Assembly (NCBI RefSeq): GCF_049056525.1
Contig: NZ_JBHUPT010000060.1
Span: forward strand, 1 to 64,000
DNA from: Leisingera coralii
Lineage (GTDB): Bacteria > Pseudomonadota > Alphaproteobacteria > Rhodobacterales > Rhodobacteraceae
DNA: 64,000 nt
Direction: 5' to 3'
This document shows positions 42,830 to 51,304 of the stretch, piece after piece. Within the stretch, counting starts at the first letter, position 1; each line of letters opens with the position of its first letter. Both the position numbers and the translations under genes were made by a program. The notes under the pieces were generated by a model that made no database searches, was not told where the DNA came from, and saw nothing but the letters and a program-made list of their open reading frames with translations.

Positions 42830-43284
42830 GCGGATAGGCTCACCTCAATCAGGTGGACTCCGGACACCAGCAGCCAGCCTAGACTCCGCGAGGGGTCCAG
42901 CGGTCAACGGGCGTGTCTGGTTCCAAAGGTTTGTTTTGTTGTGGTTTTCAGCGGATCGAGGGTGGATGCCTGCGGGAGTTGCTTCCCAAAAAACCTGCCC
43001 TGTCGCTGGCGATATTGCGCGCTTCGCCCGCCCGTATACGTTTGGTGCCGGGAAGGACCCGCGAATTCCATGGTTTAGCCGCCTGGGCCCCAGCTGGACC
43101 CTTTGGTGGCCCCCGGAAGCCAGCACCACAGGTCGTCCCGCACGTGCCTCTCCCGAGTAAATCCAATTTCTAGCGTCATTCCTGGAATGTGTAAGGCCTT
43201 GCGATGTACACCGGAAAATTTCCTCACAGGACGATTTTTCTTGACAAGCAGTTGGCGTTTTCAATGACGAACTGCTGCGAGCGC
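42830..43284. other. Non-coding stretch in decayed island
   Basis: About 455 bases with no gene I can support. Short open frames are present on both strands but show no family pattern or ribosome site. It is probably eroded island DNA, since recognisable phage fragments lie on both sides. Confidence 0.4.
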
Positions 43285-43475
43285 CGCGCGGGAGGCACGA
43301 GCCCATTCAGCCGCCAGGTGATCACCGCGAGACCGAACTGCCATCGTCTGGTCGCGGCCGTCCGGCTGACCCCCATCTCCCAGCAAATCGGCGTCCACGC
43401 CATGCGTTCGGCTCGCAGCCAGACGATCCGGGCATCATCCCTTTCCAGCCAGCGCAGCCAACTGGACGGCGGTGA
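43285..43475 (-). pseudogene. DUF6362-like phage protein fragment
   Basis: On the minus strand the segments LERDDARIVWLRAERMAWTP, ICWEMGVSRTAATRRWQ and FGLAVITWRLNGL form a coherent helix-turn-helix-like pattern seen in DUF6362 proteins of alphaproteobacterial prophages. The surrounding frame (43224-43571) has no credible start or end. The upstream side is replaced by antisense DUF2924 sequence from about 43471. It is a relic. Confidence 0.5.
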
Positions 43476-43680
43476 TCGCAAGAAGAGCCGCATCCGCGCC
43501 GACCTCACCCCCATCGTCGTTACTCGGCTAATTCGACAATGGCAGGGCGTTGAGCACGTCGTCACGGTCACCGCTGTCGGATTCGAATGGCAGGGCCGTC
43601 CCTACAAGTCGCTCTCTGCCATTGCCCGCGCCATTACCGGGACGCGCTGGAACGGCTGGGTGTTCTTCGGCCTCAATAAT
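43471..43680 (+). pseudogene. DUF2924 fragment
   Basis: Within an open frame the stretch KKSRIRADLTPIVVTRLIRQ and then FEWQGRPYKSLSAIARAITG, TRWNGWVFFGL is the typical C-terminal half of DUF2924 proteins. These usually precede a serine recombinase in alphaproteobacterial mobile elements. The N-terminal half is missing: upstream sequence is the DUF6362 fragment on the other strand. A recombinase fragment follows 15 bases later, as expected for the original element. Confidence 0.65.
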
Positions 43681-43694
43681 CACCGGAGGCGCGT

Positions 43695-43820
43695 GTCCGC
43701 TGGTCTTTTGAGAGGTTCATCAAGATTGGCTCCGGCACCGAACTGGCCCGCGAAATCGCTGCGAAGAGAATCCTGACCCCAAAAGGCAACCCGATGGACA
43801 AGAAGTTCATCTACCGCAAG
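43695..43820 (+). pseudogene. Serine recombinase internal fragment
   Basis: In the frame beginning at 43695 the translation reads VRWSFERFIKIGSGTELARE, then IAAKRILTPKGNPMDKKFIY. It is the recombinase domain (zinc-ribbon-proximal part) of a large serine recombinase. Both the resolvase domain and the C-terminus are missing, and the frame has no start. A C-terminal piece of a similar protein occurs at 52272-52502, too distant to be the same gene without rearrangement. Confidence 0.6.
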
Positions 43821-43925
43821 GCTCCTGGCCCCGGGGCCAGTACTCAGCCCCTCCGGCACAACCCTCGAAAACAACGGAAAAATCCGGCTGCCGCCGGATC
43901 GGGAGAGCGCTTTCGCGGGGGCAAG

Positions 43926-44015
43926 TGGCGGAGACGATGGGATTCGAACCCACGAGACGGTTTCCCGCCTACTCCCTTAGCAGGGGAGCGCCTTCGACCA
44001 CTCGGCCACGTCTCC
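43926..44015 (-). tRNA. tRNA-Ser (anticodon GCU)
   Basis: The minus strand folds as a class II tRNA. The acceptor stem GGAGACG pairs with CGTCTCC. The D arm has GCCGAGTGGTCGAAGGC, the anticodon arm CTCCCCTGCTAAGGGAG carries GCT, a long variable arm follows, and the T arm has GGTTCGAATCC. The discriminator is G and CCA is encoded (43926-43928). The long variable arm and GCT anticodon identify serine for AGC/AGU codons. Its 3' end faces the decayed island, as is usual for an integration target. Confidence 0.95.
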
Positions 44016-44023
44016 GCTGACCC

Positions 44024-44052
44024 GTATATCCGCATAAGCTCAGGGCTTACAA
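44024..44052 (-). promoter_or_regulatory. Candidate promoter of tRNA-Ser
   Basis: On the minus strand TTGTAA (44047-44052) and ATATAC (44024-44029) are separated by 17 bases, with the -10 end 8 bases before the tRNA. Fit to sigma-70 consensus is fair and the position is right. Confidence 0.45.
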
Positions 44053-44543
44053 GGCGAAAAACGAACTTTTTTGAGATCTCTCTCGAAAGCTCGCTGACCA
44101 GCAAAGTGGCACCAAAAAGCACCGGCTGAGGGAAGGATTTGCTCAATTCCCTCACACGGCTTCGCATCTTGAGGCCACGCCGGTTTCAGCGCCGAGAGCG
44201 CGGCTCTTGCGATCCGGGGCACCATTTATCAGGCTTCCGTAGCGCGACGGAGGAGCCGATTTCCTCACCAACAGGAAGATCTGCCATTACAGCACCGGAT
44301 CATTACCCTGCCCGATACAGAACCCGGAGTTGCCAGTTTTTGCCAACAAGAGCCGCAAAACGGTCCAGTCGGTCCCTAGCTGCCTCTTATGCTTCTATCG
44401 GCCCGCTGCGGCGCGGACCGTCATTGTGGACGTCCGCTGTACTTGCAAGACACCGACAGTTCTCATGAGGATACCAGGAGCAGCACCCCGCTTGTTGAAC
44501 GCCAATGCAGTATACTCCATCGGCTGGTGTGCTGCTCCCCTGG
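44053..44543. other. Intergenic region without recognised features
   Basis: About 490 bases between the tRNA promoter and the 3' end of the ligase gene at 44544. Both strands have short open frames only, none with a family pattern. I see no clear terminator for the ligase operon. It may be additional eroded DNA. Confidence 0.4.
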
Positions 44544-46190
44544 TTAGGACGCGATTTCCCTTGCTTGCTCGCGCAGGGTAAATTTCTGGATCTTGCCGGT
44601 CGAGGTTCTCGGTATCACCGTGAACACGAACCTGCCCGGAACCTTGTAGGGCGCCAGACGGTCACGGCACCAGCTGCGCAGCCCTGCGGCATCCACCTCT
44701 TTCCCCTTGGCAAGCTCGACAAAGGCGCAGGGGGTTTCGCCCCATTTTTCATGCGGCATTGCCACAACGGCAGCAACCGCAACCGCCGGGTGGCGGTAAA
44801 GCGCCTCTTCGACCTCGATCGAGGAGATGTTCTCACCACCCGAGATGATGATGTCTTTGGACCGGTCCTTGAGCTGGATATAGCCGTCGGGGTGCATGAC
44901 TCCCAGGTCGCCGGAGTGGAACCAGCCGCCGGCAAAGGCTTCCTCGGTGGCCTTTGGGTTGCGGAAATAGCCCTTCATCACGACGTTCCCGCGGAACATG
45001 ACCTCGCCCATGGTCTGGCCGTCGCGCGGCACCGGCCGCATCGTCTCCGGGTCCAGCACATCCAGCTGTTCCAGCGGCAGGTAGCGCACGCCCTGGCGCG
45101 CCTTCAGTGCGGCCTGTTCGGCAGACGGCAGGTCGGACCAGCAGCTGTGCCAGTCATTGACCACCGCGGGCCCGTAGGTTTCCGTCAGCCCATATAGGTG
45201 GGTCACCTCAAAGCCTGCGGCCTTCATGTCCGCCAGCAGGCTTTCCGGCGGCGGCGCGGCGGCAGTAAAAAACTGCACTTGCTGGTCGAGATCGCGCTTG
45301 GCCTCTTCCGGCGCCGAGATCAGCAGCGACATCACAATGGGGGCGCCGCACAGGTGGGTCACGCCTTCATCCGCCAGGGCGTTCCAGATGGGTTCTGCCC
45401 GCACCTGCCGCAAGCACACATGGGTGCCTGCGATGGCGGACAGGGTCCAGGGGAAACACCAGCCGTTGCAGTGGAACATCGGCAGGGTCCAGAGATAGAC
45501 CGCGTGTTTCTGCATCGAGGTGGTCAGCGCATTGCCCTGCGCCAGCAGATAGGCGCCCCGGTGGTGCGAGACCACGCCCTTGGGGTCGCCAGTGGTGCCG
45601 GAGGTGTAGTTGATCGAGATCGCATCCCATTCGTCATCCGGCATCAGCCAGGCGAAATCCGGGTTGCCGCGGGTCAGAAACACCTCGTAGTCGGCGGCCT
45701 CCGCATCTGCCGGTGCACCGTCATACTCTGGGTCATCATACTGGATCAGAACCGGCGACACCGCGGCAAGCGCCAGCGCCTCCTGCATCAGCGACATGAA
45801 TTCCCGGTCGACGATCACCAGTTTCGACATCGCGTGGTCGAGCTGGAGCGCGATCACCGCCGCATCCAGCCTTGTGTTGATCGAATGCAGCACCGCGCCG
45901 CACATCGGCACGCCGTAATGGCATTCTAGCATGGCGGGCGTATTGGGCAGCAGCGCCGACACGGTGTCGCCACGGGTGATGCCGTTCTTGGCCAAAGCCG
46001 AGGCCAGCCGTCGCGACCGCGCATAAAACTCCGCATAGCTGCGCCGCAGGGACCCATGCACGATCGCTGTGCGGTCCGGAAAGACGCTGGCGGCGCGTTC
46101 AAGGAAGGTCAGCGGCGTCAGCGGCTGATAGTTTGCGGGGGTGCGGTCCAGACCGGTGTTGTACGGGTTTTCCGTCATGGTCTTATTCAT
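44544..46190 (-). CDS. Acyl-CoA synthetase (AMP-binding, AAE-type)
   Basis: 548-residue adenylate-forming ligase. It has the AMP-binding motif YTSGTTGDPKG, LYGLTETYGP, and the later HSGDLGVMHPDGYIQLKDRSKD and K-containing GKIQKFTLRE near the end. It makes an acyl-CoA from a carboxylic acid, ATP and CoA. The start is at 46190 or at the Met four codons later (46178). It overlaps the crotonase-like gene by 8 bases. In this setting (next to a DmdA-like demethylase) it could activate methylmercaptopropionate, but its sequence pattern differs from the DmdB I know and is closer to the medium/short-chain AAE group. Substrate open. Confidence 0.85.
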   Translation of the reverse strand: MNKTMTENPYNTGLDRTPANYQPLTPLTFLERAASVFPDRTAIVHGSLRRSYAEFYARSRRLASALAKNGITRGDTVSALLPNTPAMLECHYGVPMCGAVLHSINTRLDAAVIALQLDHAMSKLVIVDREFMSLMQEALALAAVSPVLIQYDDPEYDGAPADAEAADYEVFLTRGNPDFAWLMPDDEWDAISINYTSGTTGDPKGVVSHHRGAYLLAQGNALTTSMQKHAVYLWTLPMFHCNGWCFPWTLSAIAGTHVCLRQVRAEPIWNALADEGVTHLCGAPIVMSLLISAPEEAKRDLDQQVQFFTAAAPPPESLLADMKAAGFEVTHLYGLTETYGPAVVNDWHSCWSDLPSAEQAALKARQGVRYLPLEQLDVLDPETMRPVPRDGQTMGEVMFRGNVVMKGYFRNPKATEEAFAGGWFHSGDLGVMHPDGYIQLKDRSKDIIISGGENISSIEVEEALYRHPAVAVAAVVAMPHEKWGETPCAFVELAKGKEVDAAGLRSWCRDRLAPYKVPGRFVFTVIPRTSTGKIQKFTLREQAREIAS

Positions 46191-46983
46191 CCTGCCATTG
46201 GGGGCTGCGTTTTTCGAGAAAGGCGCCGATGCCCTCTTCGGCGTCGCGGGCCAGCATGTTTTCGACCATCACACTGGAGGCATAGCCATAGGCCTCCGAA
46301 AGGGGCATCTCCCGCTGCGCATAGAAGGCGCGTTTGCCGGTGGCCAAGGTCATCACCGACTTGGACGCGATCTTGCGGGCCATATCCATCGTAGCCTGCC
46401 GCAGCCCAGCAGGCGGGACCGCGCGGTTGATCAGGCCGATCTCTTCTGCCCGCCGGGCCGAAGTCATGTCGCCGGTCAGCAGCATCTCCATCGCATGCTT
46501 GCTGGAAACGTTGCGCGACAGGGCGACCATCGGCGTGGAGCAGAACAACCCGATATGGACCCCCGGCGTGCTGAATTGCGCGGTGTCCGCGGCGATGGCA
46601 AGATCGCAGCTTGCCACCAGCTGGCAGCCCGCCGCGGTGGCGATCCCGGTGACCTCGGCAATCACCGGCTTGGGGCAGTTCACGATGGCCTGCATGGTGG
46701 CGGAGCACATTTCCATCACCTTGGCAAAATAAGCGCGCCCGCCGTCCGCAGCCGCGCGCCCGGCGGTCATCTCCTTCAGATCATGCCCTGCGCAATAGGC
46801 AGGCCCGTCTGCAGCCAGGACGACAACGCGCACCTGCGGGTCTTCTCCCGCTTCGGCAAAGGCTTGGGCCAGCGCCGCCAGCATTGCCTCGGACAGGGCA
46901 TTGCGCCGCTTGGCATCGTTCAGGGTCAGACGCAGGATGCCATCGTCATCCAGGTCACGCAGCAGGTTATCGGTGTCTTGCAC
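46183..46983 (-). CDS. Enoyl-CoA hydratase/isomerase family (crotonase)
   Basis: 266 residues with the crotonase oxyanion-hole elements AYCAGHDLKEM and ITEVTGIATAAGCQL-like (VIAEVTGIATAAGCQLVASC), and the C-terminal AFLEKRSPQW typical of the family. It resembles the ECHDC3-like subgroup. It hydrates or isomerises an enoyl-CoA, probably the product of the adjacent ligase pathway. A role like DmdD (methylthioacryloyl-CoA hydratase) is possible from context but not shown by a motif. It is co-transcribed with the ligase (8-base overlap). Confidence 0.82.
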   Translation of the reverse strand: MQDTDNLLRDLDDDGILRLTLNDAKRRNALSEAMLAALAQAFAEAGEDPQVRVVVLAADGPAYCAGHDLKEMTAGRAAADGGRAYFAKVMEMCSATMQAIVNCPKPVIAEVTGIATAAGCQLVASCDLAIAADTAQFSTPGVHIGLFCSTPMVALSRNVSSKHAMEMLLTGDMTSARRAEEIGLINRAVPPAGLRQATMDMARKIASKSVMTLATGKRAFYAQREMPLSEAYGYASSVMVENMLARDAEEGIGAFLEKRSPQWQDE

Positions 46984-47006
46984 GGGCCTCTCTCCTGTTT
47001 TGAGGG

Positions 47007-47456
47007 TCAGTGAATGTTGATCTCGACGAAGTCAGCCAGCGTATTGGCGATGAAACAGTACCGGTGCGCCCGGTCCTGCATCTGTGCCAGATCCGCATCA
47101 TTGACCTGAAAGCCGGTGTCGAAACGCACCACCGGGTGCATATCCAAGCGGTTCACCGACATTTTGCCCTTCGGGTTCTTGCCCAGATGCGCCACCACGT
47201 GATCATGGTAGCTGGCCACCGGCCAGCCGGCCTTGGCGGCCAGAGCAAGAAAGGTCAGCATGTGGCAGCTCGACAGCGCCGAGGCGAGCGCCTGCTCGGG
47301 GTTGGTGCAGCTGGGATCGCCGCCATAATCGGGAGCGGCGTCCACTTGCACGTCGTAGCCGTTGTTGAGCTGAACGGTGTGCTCGGCCGTGTAGGCGCCC
47401 GGCCTGAGCTCGGGCTCAATGCGGTGCCAGTGGAGATCGATCGAAATATCCGACAT
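47007..47456 (-). CDS. OsmC-family peroxide/redox protein
   Basis: 149 residues of the OsmC/Ohr fold with the two conserved cysteines in ASALSSCHMLTFL (Cys64) and HRYCFIANTL (Cys134). Members reduce organic hydroperoxides with these thiols. It lies between the crotonase and the DmdA-like gene, all in the same direction, with gaps of 23 and 24 bases, so it is part of the operon. It may guard against reactive thiol or peroxide by-products of methylsulfur metabolism. Confidence 0.85.
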   Translation of the reverse strand: MSDISIDLHWHRIEPELRPGAYTAEHTVQLNNGYDVQVDAAPDYGGDPSCTNPEQALASALSSCHMLTFLALAAKAGWPVASYHDHVVAHLGKNPKGKMSVNRLDMHPVVRFDTGFQVNDADLAQMQDRAHRYCFIANTLADFVEINIH

Positions 47457-47480
47457 TTCCGTAAGTCCTCGTTCTGGCTA

Positions 47481-48623
47481 TTAGCTTGCTGCAAGCGATT
47501 TCTTAGGATCGTAGAAGGGGATTTCGACAATCGTGGCCTGTGCAGGGCCGCTCGCGGTCATCACTTCGACTTCGGTGCCCAGTTCCGAACTCCCTACCGA
47601 GACCATCGCCAGCGCGATGTTTTTCTCAAGCCGCGGCGAGTAGACGGCCGAAGTCACCTTGCCGACGGTGCCGCCATTTTTAGTGATCGCCCAGAAAGTG
47701 GTGTTGGGGCCTTTGAGCGGGGGGCAATCGATGACCAGGCCGACCTGCTTGCGGCTGATCCCTACTTCCTTGATACGGCGCAGAGCTTCCTTGCCGATGA
47801 AGTCAGCTTCCATATCCAGGCCGATCAGGCGGCCGAGCCCCACCTCGAACGGATTGGTGTGGATATCGGCATCGGCGTGATAGGACAGCATGCCGCCTTC
47901 GATCCGCCGGATCGAGGAGGTGTGGCCCGGCTGCAGGCCAAAGGGTTTGCCCGCCGCCATGATTTTTTCCCACAGCTCATCGCCGCGCGACCCGTCCTGC
48001 AGGTACAGCTCATAGCCCAGCTCGCTGGACCAGCCGGTGCGCGACACGATCAGCGGGATGCCGTCCAGCTCGACTTCGCGCAGCCAGTAGTATTTCAGGT
48101 CCAGGATGCTGTCGCCGAACATGGCTTTCATGATCTCGCCCGATTTCGGCCCCTGCAGCTGCAGCGGAGAAACATCGGGCTCGCCGATGGTGACATCCAT
48201 ACCCGAATGCACCGCCACGCCCTGCGCCCACAGCAGGATGTCGCTGTCTGCCAGCGAGATCCAGAAGTGGTTTTCCGCCAGCCGCAGCAGGATCGGGTCG
48301 TTCAGGATGCCGCCGTCGGCATTGGTAATCAGGATGTATTTGCACTGGCCAACGGCCATTTTCGACAGGTCGCGCGGGGTCAGCATCTGCACGAATTTCG
48401 CCGCATCCGGGCCGGTGATTTCCACCTGGCGCTCGACCGCCACGTCGCACAGGATCGCGTCATTCACGAGGTTCCAGAAGTTCTGCTCCGGATCCCCGAA
48501 GTCACGCGGGATGTACATGTGGTTGTACACCGAGAACCCCTTGGCGCCCCAGCGGACAGTGGCGTCGAAATACGGGGATTTGCGGATCTGTGTGCCGAAC
48601 CCGAAGCCGTCTGATTGCATCAT
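47481..48623 (-). CDS. DmdA-like DMSP demethylase (GcvT family)
   Basis: 380 residues of the GcvT/aminomethyltransferase fold. The sequence follows the pattern I know from the SAR11 DmdA: GFSVYNHMYIP near the N-terminus, ERQVEITGPDAAKFVQMLT, RDLSKM, ISLADSDILLW, GEPDVSPLQLQGPKS, and the late TSAVYSPRLEKNIALAM. DmdA moves a methyl group from dimethylsulfoniopropionate to tetrahydrofolate, which yields methylmercaptopropionate. The start is at 48623 (or the next ATG, 48620); longer frames overlap the lrp gene and are rejected. The roseobacter DmdA clades include paralogues of uncertain activity, so substrate is not certain. Confidence 0.72.
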   Translation of the reverse strand: MMQSDGFGFGTQIRKSPYFDATVRWGAKGFSVYNHMYIPRDFGDPEQNFWNLVNDAILCDVAVERQVEITGPDAAKFVQMLTPRDLSKMAVGQCKYILITNADGGILNDPILLRLAENHFWISLADSDILLWAQGVAVHSGMDVTIGEPDVSPLQLQGPKSGEIMKAMFGDSILDLKYYWLREVELDGIPLIVSRTGWSSELGYELYLQDGSRGDELWEKIMAAGKPFGLQPGHTSSIRRIEGGMLSYHADADIHTNPFEVGLGRLIGLDMEADFIGKEALRRIKEVGISRKQVGLVIDCPPLKGPNTTFWAITKNGGTVGKVTSAVYSPRLEKNIALAMVSVGSSELGTEVEVMTASGPAQATIVEIPFYDPKKSLAAS

Positions 48624-48659
48624 GTCTTTCACCCTTTGCGCCGCCGGCCCGATCAGCCG

Positions 48660-48746
48660 CGGACTGTTTGAACTGGGTGAAGGATTAGCCCTGCATGCAG
48701 GCTGAGAGCGGACTGAAAACAAGCCCCGGGCAGACCAAACGGACTG
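48660..48746. repeat. Three direct CGGACTG repeats upstream of the DmdA-like gene
   Basis: CGGACTG occurs at 48660-48666, 48709-48715 and 48740-48746, all within the 160-base gap between lrp and the DmdA-like start. Between the first two is a perfect 12-bp palindrome CCTGCATGCAGG (48690-48701). Such clustering suggests regulator binding, perhaps by the neighbouring Lrp protein, but this is inference. Confidence 0.4.
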
Positions 48747-48783
48747 TTGTCGGGCGCCTTGCAGCCCGTTCAGTCGGCCTGGG

Positions 48784-49275
48784 TCATTTGCCGGTTCTGG
48801 CAGCCAGCCCGGCAATATTCGGCTGGGCTGATTTGACATTGCGCGTCACGATGTAGGTCATGTAGCGGTCAATCCCCAGTTCGGCCGCCAGCAGGGTTTC
48901 CATCAGCTCCTGAAAGGCTGCCAGGCTTGGGGTGAAGAATTTCAGGACGTAGTCCATGCCGCCGCCTGTGGCGATGCATTCCGTGACCTCGTCCAGCTTC
49001 TGGATATGCGCCTCAAAGCGATCGAAATCGGACTTGCGGTGATGTGTGAGAGAGACGGTCACGACGACCTGGGTGAAATCGCACACGCGGTCAAGCGCGA
49101 TGTCCGCGTGATAACCGCGGATAAAGCCGGCCGCTTTCAACCTGGTAAGGCGGGCCCAGCAGGGCGTCGGCGACAAGTTGACGATCTCCGCCAGCTTGGT
49201 TTTGCTCAGCTGGCCGTGCTTCTGGACTGCGCTGAGGATGCGGATATCAGTCGCATCAAGGCTGAACTTGCCCAT
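48784..49275 (-). CDS. Lrp/AsnC-family transcriptional regulator
   Basis: 163 residues. The N-terminal HTH (residues about 5-60, LSKTKLAEIVNLSPTPCWARLTRLK) is followed by a RAM-type ligand domain with VVTVSLTHH and TGGGMDYVLKF. Its position directly upstream of the DmdA-like operon on the same strand suggests that it regulates that operon, possibly in response to DMSP or an amino acid. Confidence 0.87.
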   Translation of the reverse strand: MGKFSLDATDIRILSAVQKHGQLSKTKLAEIVNLSPTPCWARLTRLKAAGFIRGYHADIALDRVCDFTQVVVTVSLTHHRKSDFDRFEAHIQKLDEVTECIATGGGMDYVLKFFTPSLAAFQELMETLLAAELGIDRYMTYIVTRNVKSAQPNIAGLAARTGK

Positions 49276-49655
49276 GCATCAGAGCCTTTCGCTACAAGGG
49301 GTTGGCGTCCCAATACAATCATCAACAAAAACCGGGAAGCAACATCTTGCTCCTGCGGGGCGGATTGAGGCTCCAGCCATGAAGGTTCTTGGAAAAGGCC
49401 GAATGATCCAGCACCGGGTCGGTCAGGTCGAGACGGCAGAAACAACGGCAGTCCAGTTTCAGATGCACCTCCTCGCAGAGCGGACGGAGTGGGTGGCTCC
49501 TGCATTACCGGCGTCGCAATGCGCCAAGTTTGCAACGGCTCTAGGCAGCTAGCATTTCGCGCTCCTTGCAATGTGTGAGCGGCGCCGATCTGCCTCTGAC
49601 GGGCCTTGTTGCACAAATCGGTTGAGTGTCGAACTCCCCCTTTCCCCGGACGGGT
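49276..49655. other. Intergenic region with possible IS end
   Basis: 380 bases upstream of lrp that hold its promoter but no supported gene. At 49601-49619 the sequence GGGCCTTGTTGCACAAAT looks like the terminal repeat region of the IS5-type element whose transposase remnant begins at 49656. I saw no matching copy at the other end, which has been lost. Confidence 0.35.
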
Positions 49656-50278
49656 TTATCCTGTGGTTTCTGTAACAGGGATGCCCAGAGCGGTGCAGCG
49701 ATTGAGCGCGGCGGCGCGGATTTGGATTTCCGCGGCCGGGCGTTCGAAATCCCGCGCCATCAACGCCTGGCCCAATTGTTTCAGGCAGTTCATCCCGGTC
49801 CCGGCGCGGCTCCGGCGATGGTATCCGGTCAGTCGCCGCCACGGTGAACGCCCCAGGTGCCGTGAGCCCCGTACGGCCTCGTTTCGGCAATCATTGCCCG
49901 GCAGGTGATTTCTGAAAGAATTCTGCCGAGAGGGGCTCCGGCGCTTGCGGATTTCCAGGGGTTGGCACTCTTGCGCGCCGTTATCCCGTCGGCGGTGACC
50001 GGGCCGATCTCCTGGCCGGTCGGGATCCGGCCGGGAAGTCCAGGCAGCATGAGCGCATCCCCGGCACTGCGGCTGGTGGCCTCCACAGCCCGAACCTCCA
50101 GCGTTTTCACAGGCCCTGATGTCCATTTTGCGCCAGATGCGGCGTTTGGGGCCGCCATGCTTGCGCGCGTTCCAGTCTCCTTCACCTTCGGATCTGATGC
50201 CCAGTGCTATCCCTCAGGAGGTTGAGCGGTCCGGTGCCGCCCCGATACAGCAGGCTGGCGTTCAGCGTCTTTTGCCTG
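49656..50278 (-). pseudogene. IS5-family transposase remnant, frameshifted and truncated
   Basis: Minus-strand pieces of one transposase occur in different frames. In order they are YRGGTGPLNLLRDSTG (about 50200-50270), then GEGDWNARKHGGPKRRIWRK (about 50135-50195), KTLEVRAVEATSRSAGDA and IGPVTADGITARKSANPWK, and finally a C-terminal run YHRRSRAGTGMNCLKQLGQA with ALGIPVTETTG and a stop at 49656. At least two frameshifts are present, and the N-terminal third is cut off where an IS3-type end begins at 50279. Confidence 0.72.
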
Positions 50279-50698
50279 TGACCTGCCCCCCGCGAAATCC
50301 CTCACCATGATGTAGAGTCTGCCTAACCCTTAAGGAGCAGACGAATGCGGAAGAGCCGTTTTACCGAGGCGCAGATCATCGGGATGATCAAGGAGCAAGA
50401 GGCAGGCATACTAACGGCGGAGGTGTGCCGCAGGCACGGGCTCAGCCCAGCAACATTCTACAAGCTGAAGTCCAAGTATGGCGGCATGGAGGTGTCGGAG
50501 GCCGCGCGGCTAAGGGCGCTGGAGGACGAGAACGCCAAGCCGAAGCGCCTACTGGTCGGATCCGTCAGAAACAACGGCGCTGATCAGGACGCAACCCGAA
50601 TGTCCGCCGGGTGCGGGCCGTCCAGAGACAGGAAAGAACATGGAGACTGCGGGCGCGGAGACTATTTCAAGTTCTATTCAGCCGCAGGAAATGAATAA
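50279..50698 (+). pseudogene. IS3-family left end and truncated OrfA
   Basis: TGACCTGCCCCCCGC at 50279 resembles the terminal repeat of IS3-group elements. An OrfA gene starts at 50345 (MRKSRFTEAQIIGMIKEQEA) with the HTH segment VCRRHGLSPATFYKLKSKYG. Family similarity ends after ALEDENAKPKRLL (about 50555). The rest of the open frame to 50698 is unrelated, and OrfB is absent. The element has inserted into, or been joined to, the IS5-type remnant. Confidence 0.7.
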
Positions 50699-50731
50699 GA
50701 TCTTCTAAGTGCCTGGAGAAAGGGAAGCCCG

Positions 50732-51304
50732 ATGTACCGGATTCGCCTGTTTGCTATTCGTCATTCGCGCAGCTTTGAGTGGATTTACAAGCGCGTGGAG
50801 CAGGTCATGATTGCTCTGGACCCGATCCTGAGAAAAATCGGGTATGACCGGGTCGAGCGCCCCATCGCCTTTGTGGAGAAATGCGTCAAGACCGTACTGT
50901 TCGATTGCAAGATGTGCGGGCAGTGCGTGTTGTCGTCAACCGGCATGTCCTGCCCGATGAATTGCCCCAAACAGCTGCGCAATGGCCCCTGCGGCGGCGT
51001 GAGGCCAGGCGGATTTTGCGAAGTCAAACCGGAAATGAAATGCGTTTGGGCGCTGGCCTGGGACGGTGCGTCGCGGATGAAGGGAGGGGCGCAGATTTCA
51101 ACTGTGCTGCCGCCGGTGGAGCGCAACCTTGAAGGCTCATCGTCCTGGTTGCGGGTGAGCCGCGAGAAAGCCGCTCATCTGCGTGAAGCCCGGGAAAAAC
51201 GCCGCACGGCGATTGCGGACGCCTTTCCTGATGCCCGCAGGAACGAGCCCTCTGCTGCGCCGCTCGCGGAGGAGCCAGCCAAGGCTCAGAAAGGGATGAA
51301 ATGA
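50732..51304 (+). CDS. MTHFR_C-domain protein (methylene-THF reductase partner)
   Basis: 190 residues with a compact Cys-rich block of nine cysteines at about 51-104 (FDCKMCGQCVLSSTG, CPMNCPKQLRNGPCGG, FCEVKPEMKCVW). This is the methylene-tetrahydrofolate reductase C-terminal domain (PF12225-like), likely to bind Fe-S or zinc. In some bacteria this domain is fused to, or encoded beside, a MetF-type subunit and links it to an alternative electron carrier. The N-terminal 45 residues are basic and may contact the partner. The 4-base overlap with the reductase gene supports a complex. Confidence 0.82.
   Translation: MYRIRLFAIRHSRSFEWIYKRVEQVMIALDPILRKIGYDRVERPIAFVEKCVKTVLFDCKMCGQCVLSSTGMSCPMNCPKQLRNGPCGGVRPGGFCEVKPEMKCVWALAWDGASRMKGGAQISTVLPPVERNLEGSSSWLRVSREKAAHLREAREKRRTAIADAFPDARRNEPSAAPLAEEPAKAQKGMK

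Noticed and set aside
44544..46190. DmdB (methylmercaptopropionyl-CoA ligase)
   Set aside because: The N-terminal pattern and overall motifs are of the AAE-type acyl-CoA synthetases, not of the DmdB proteins I know; kept as a generic ligase.
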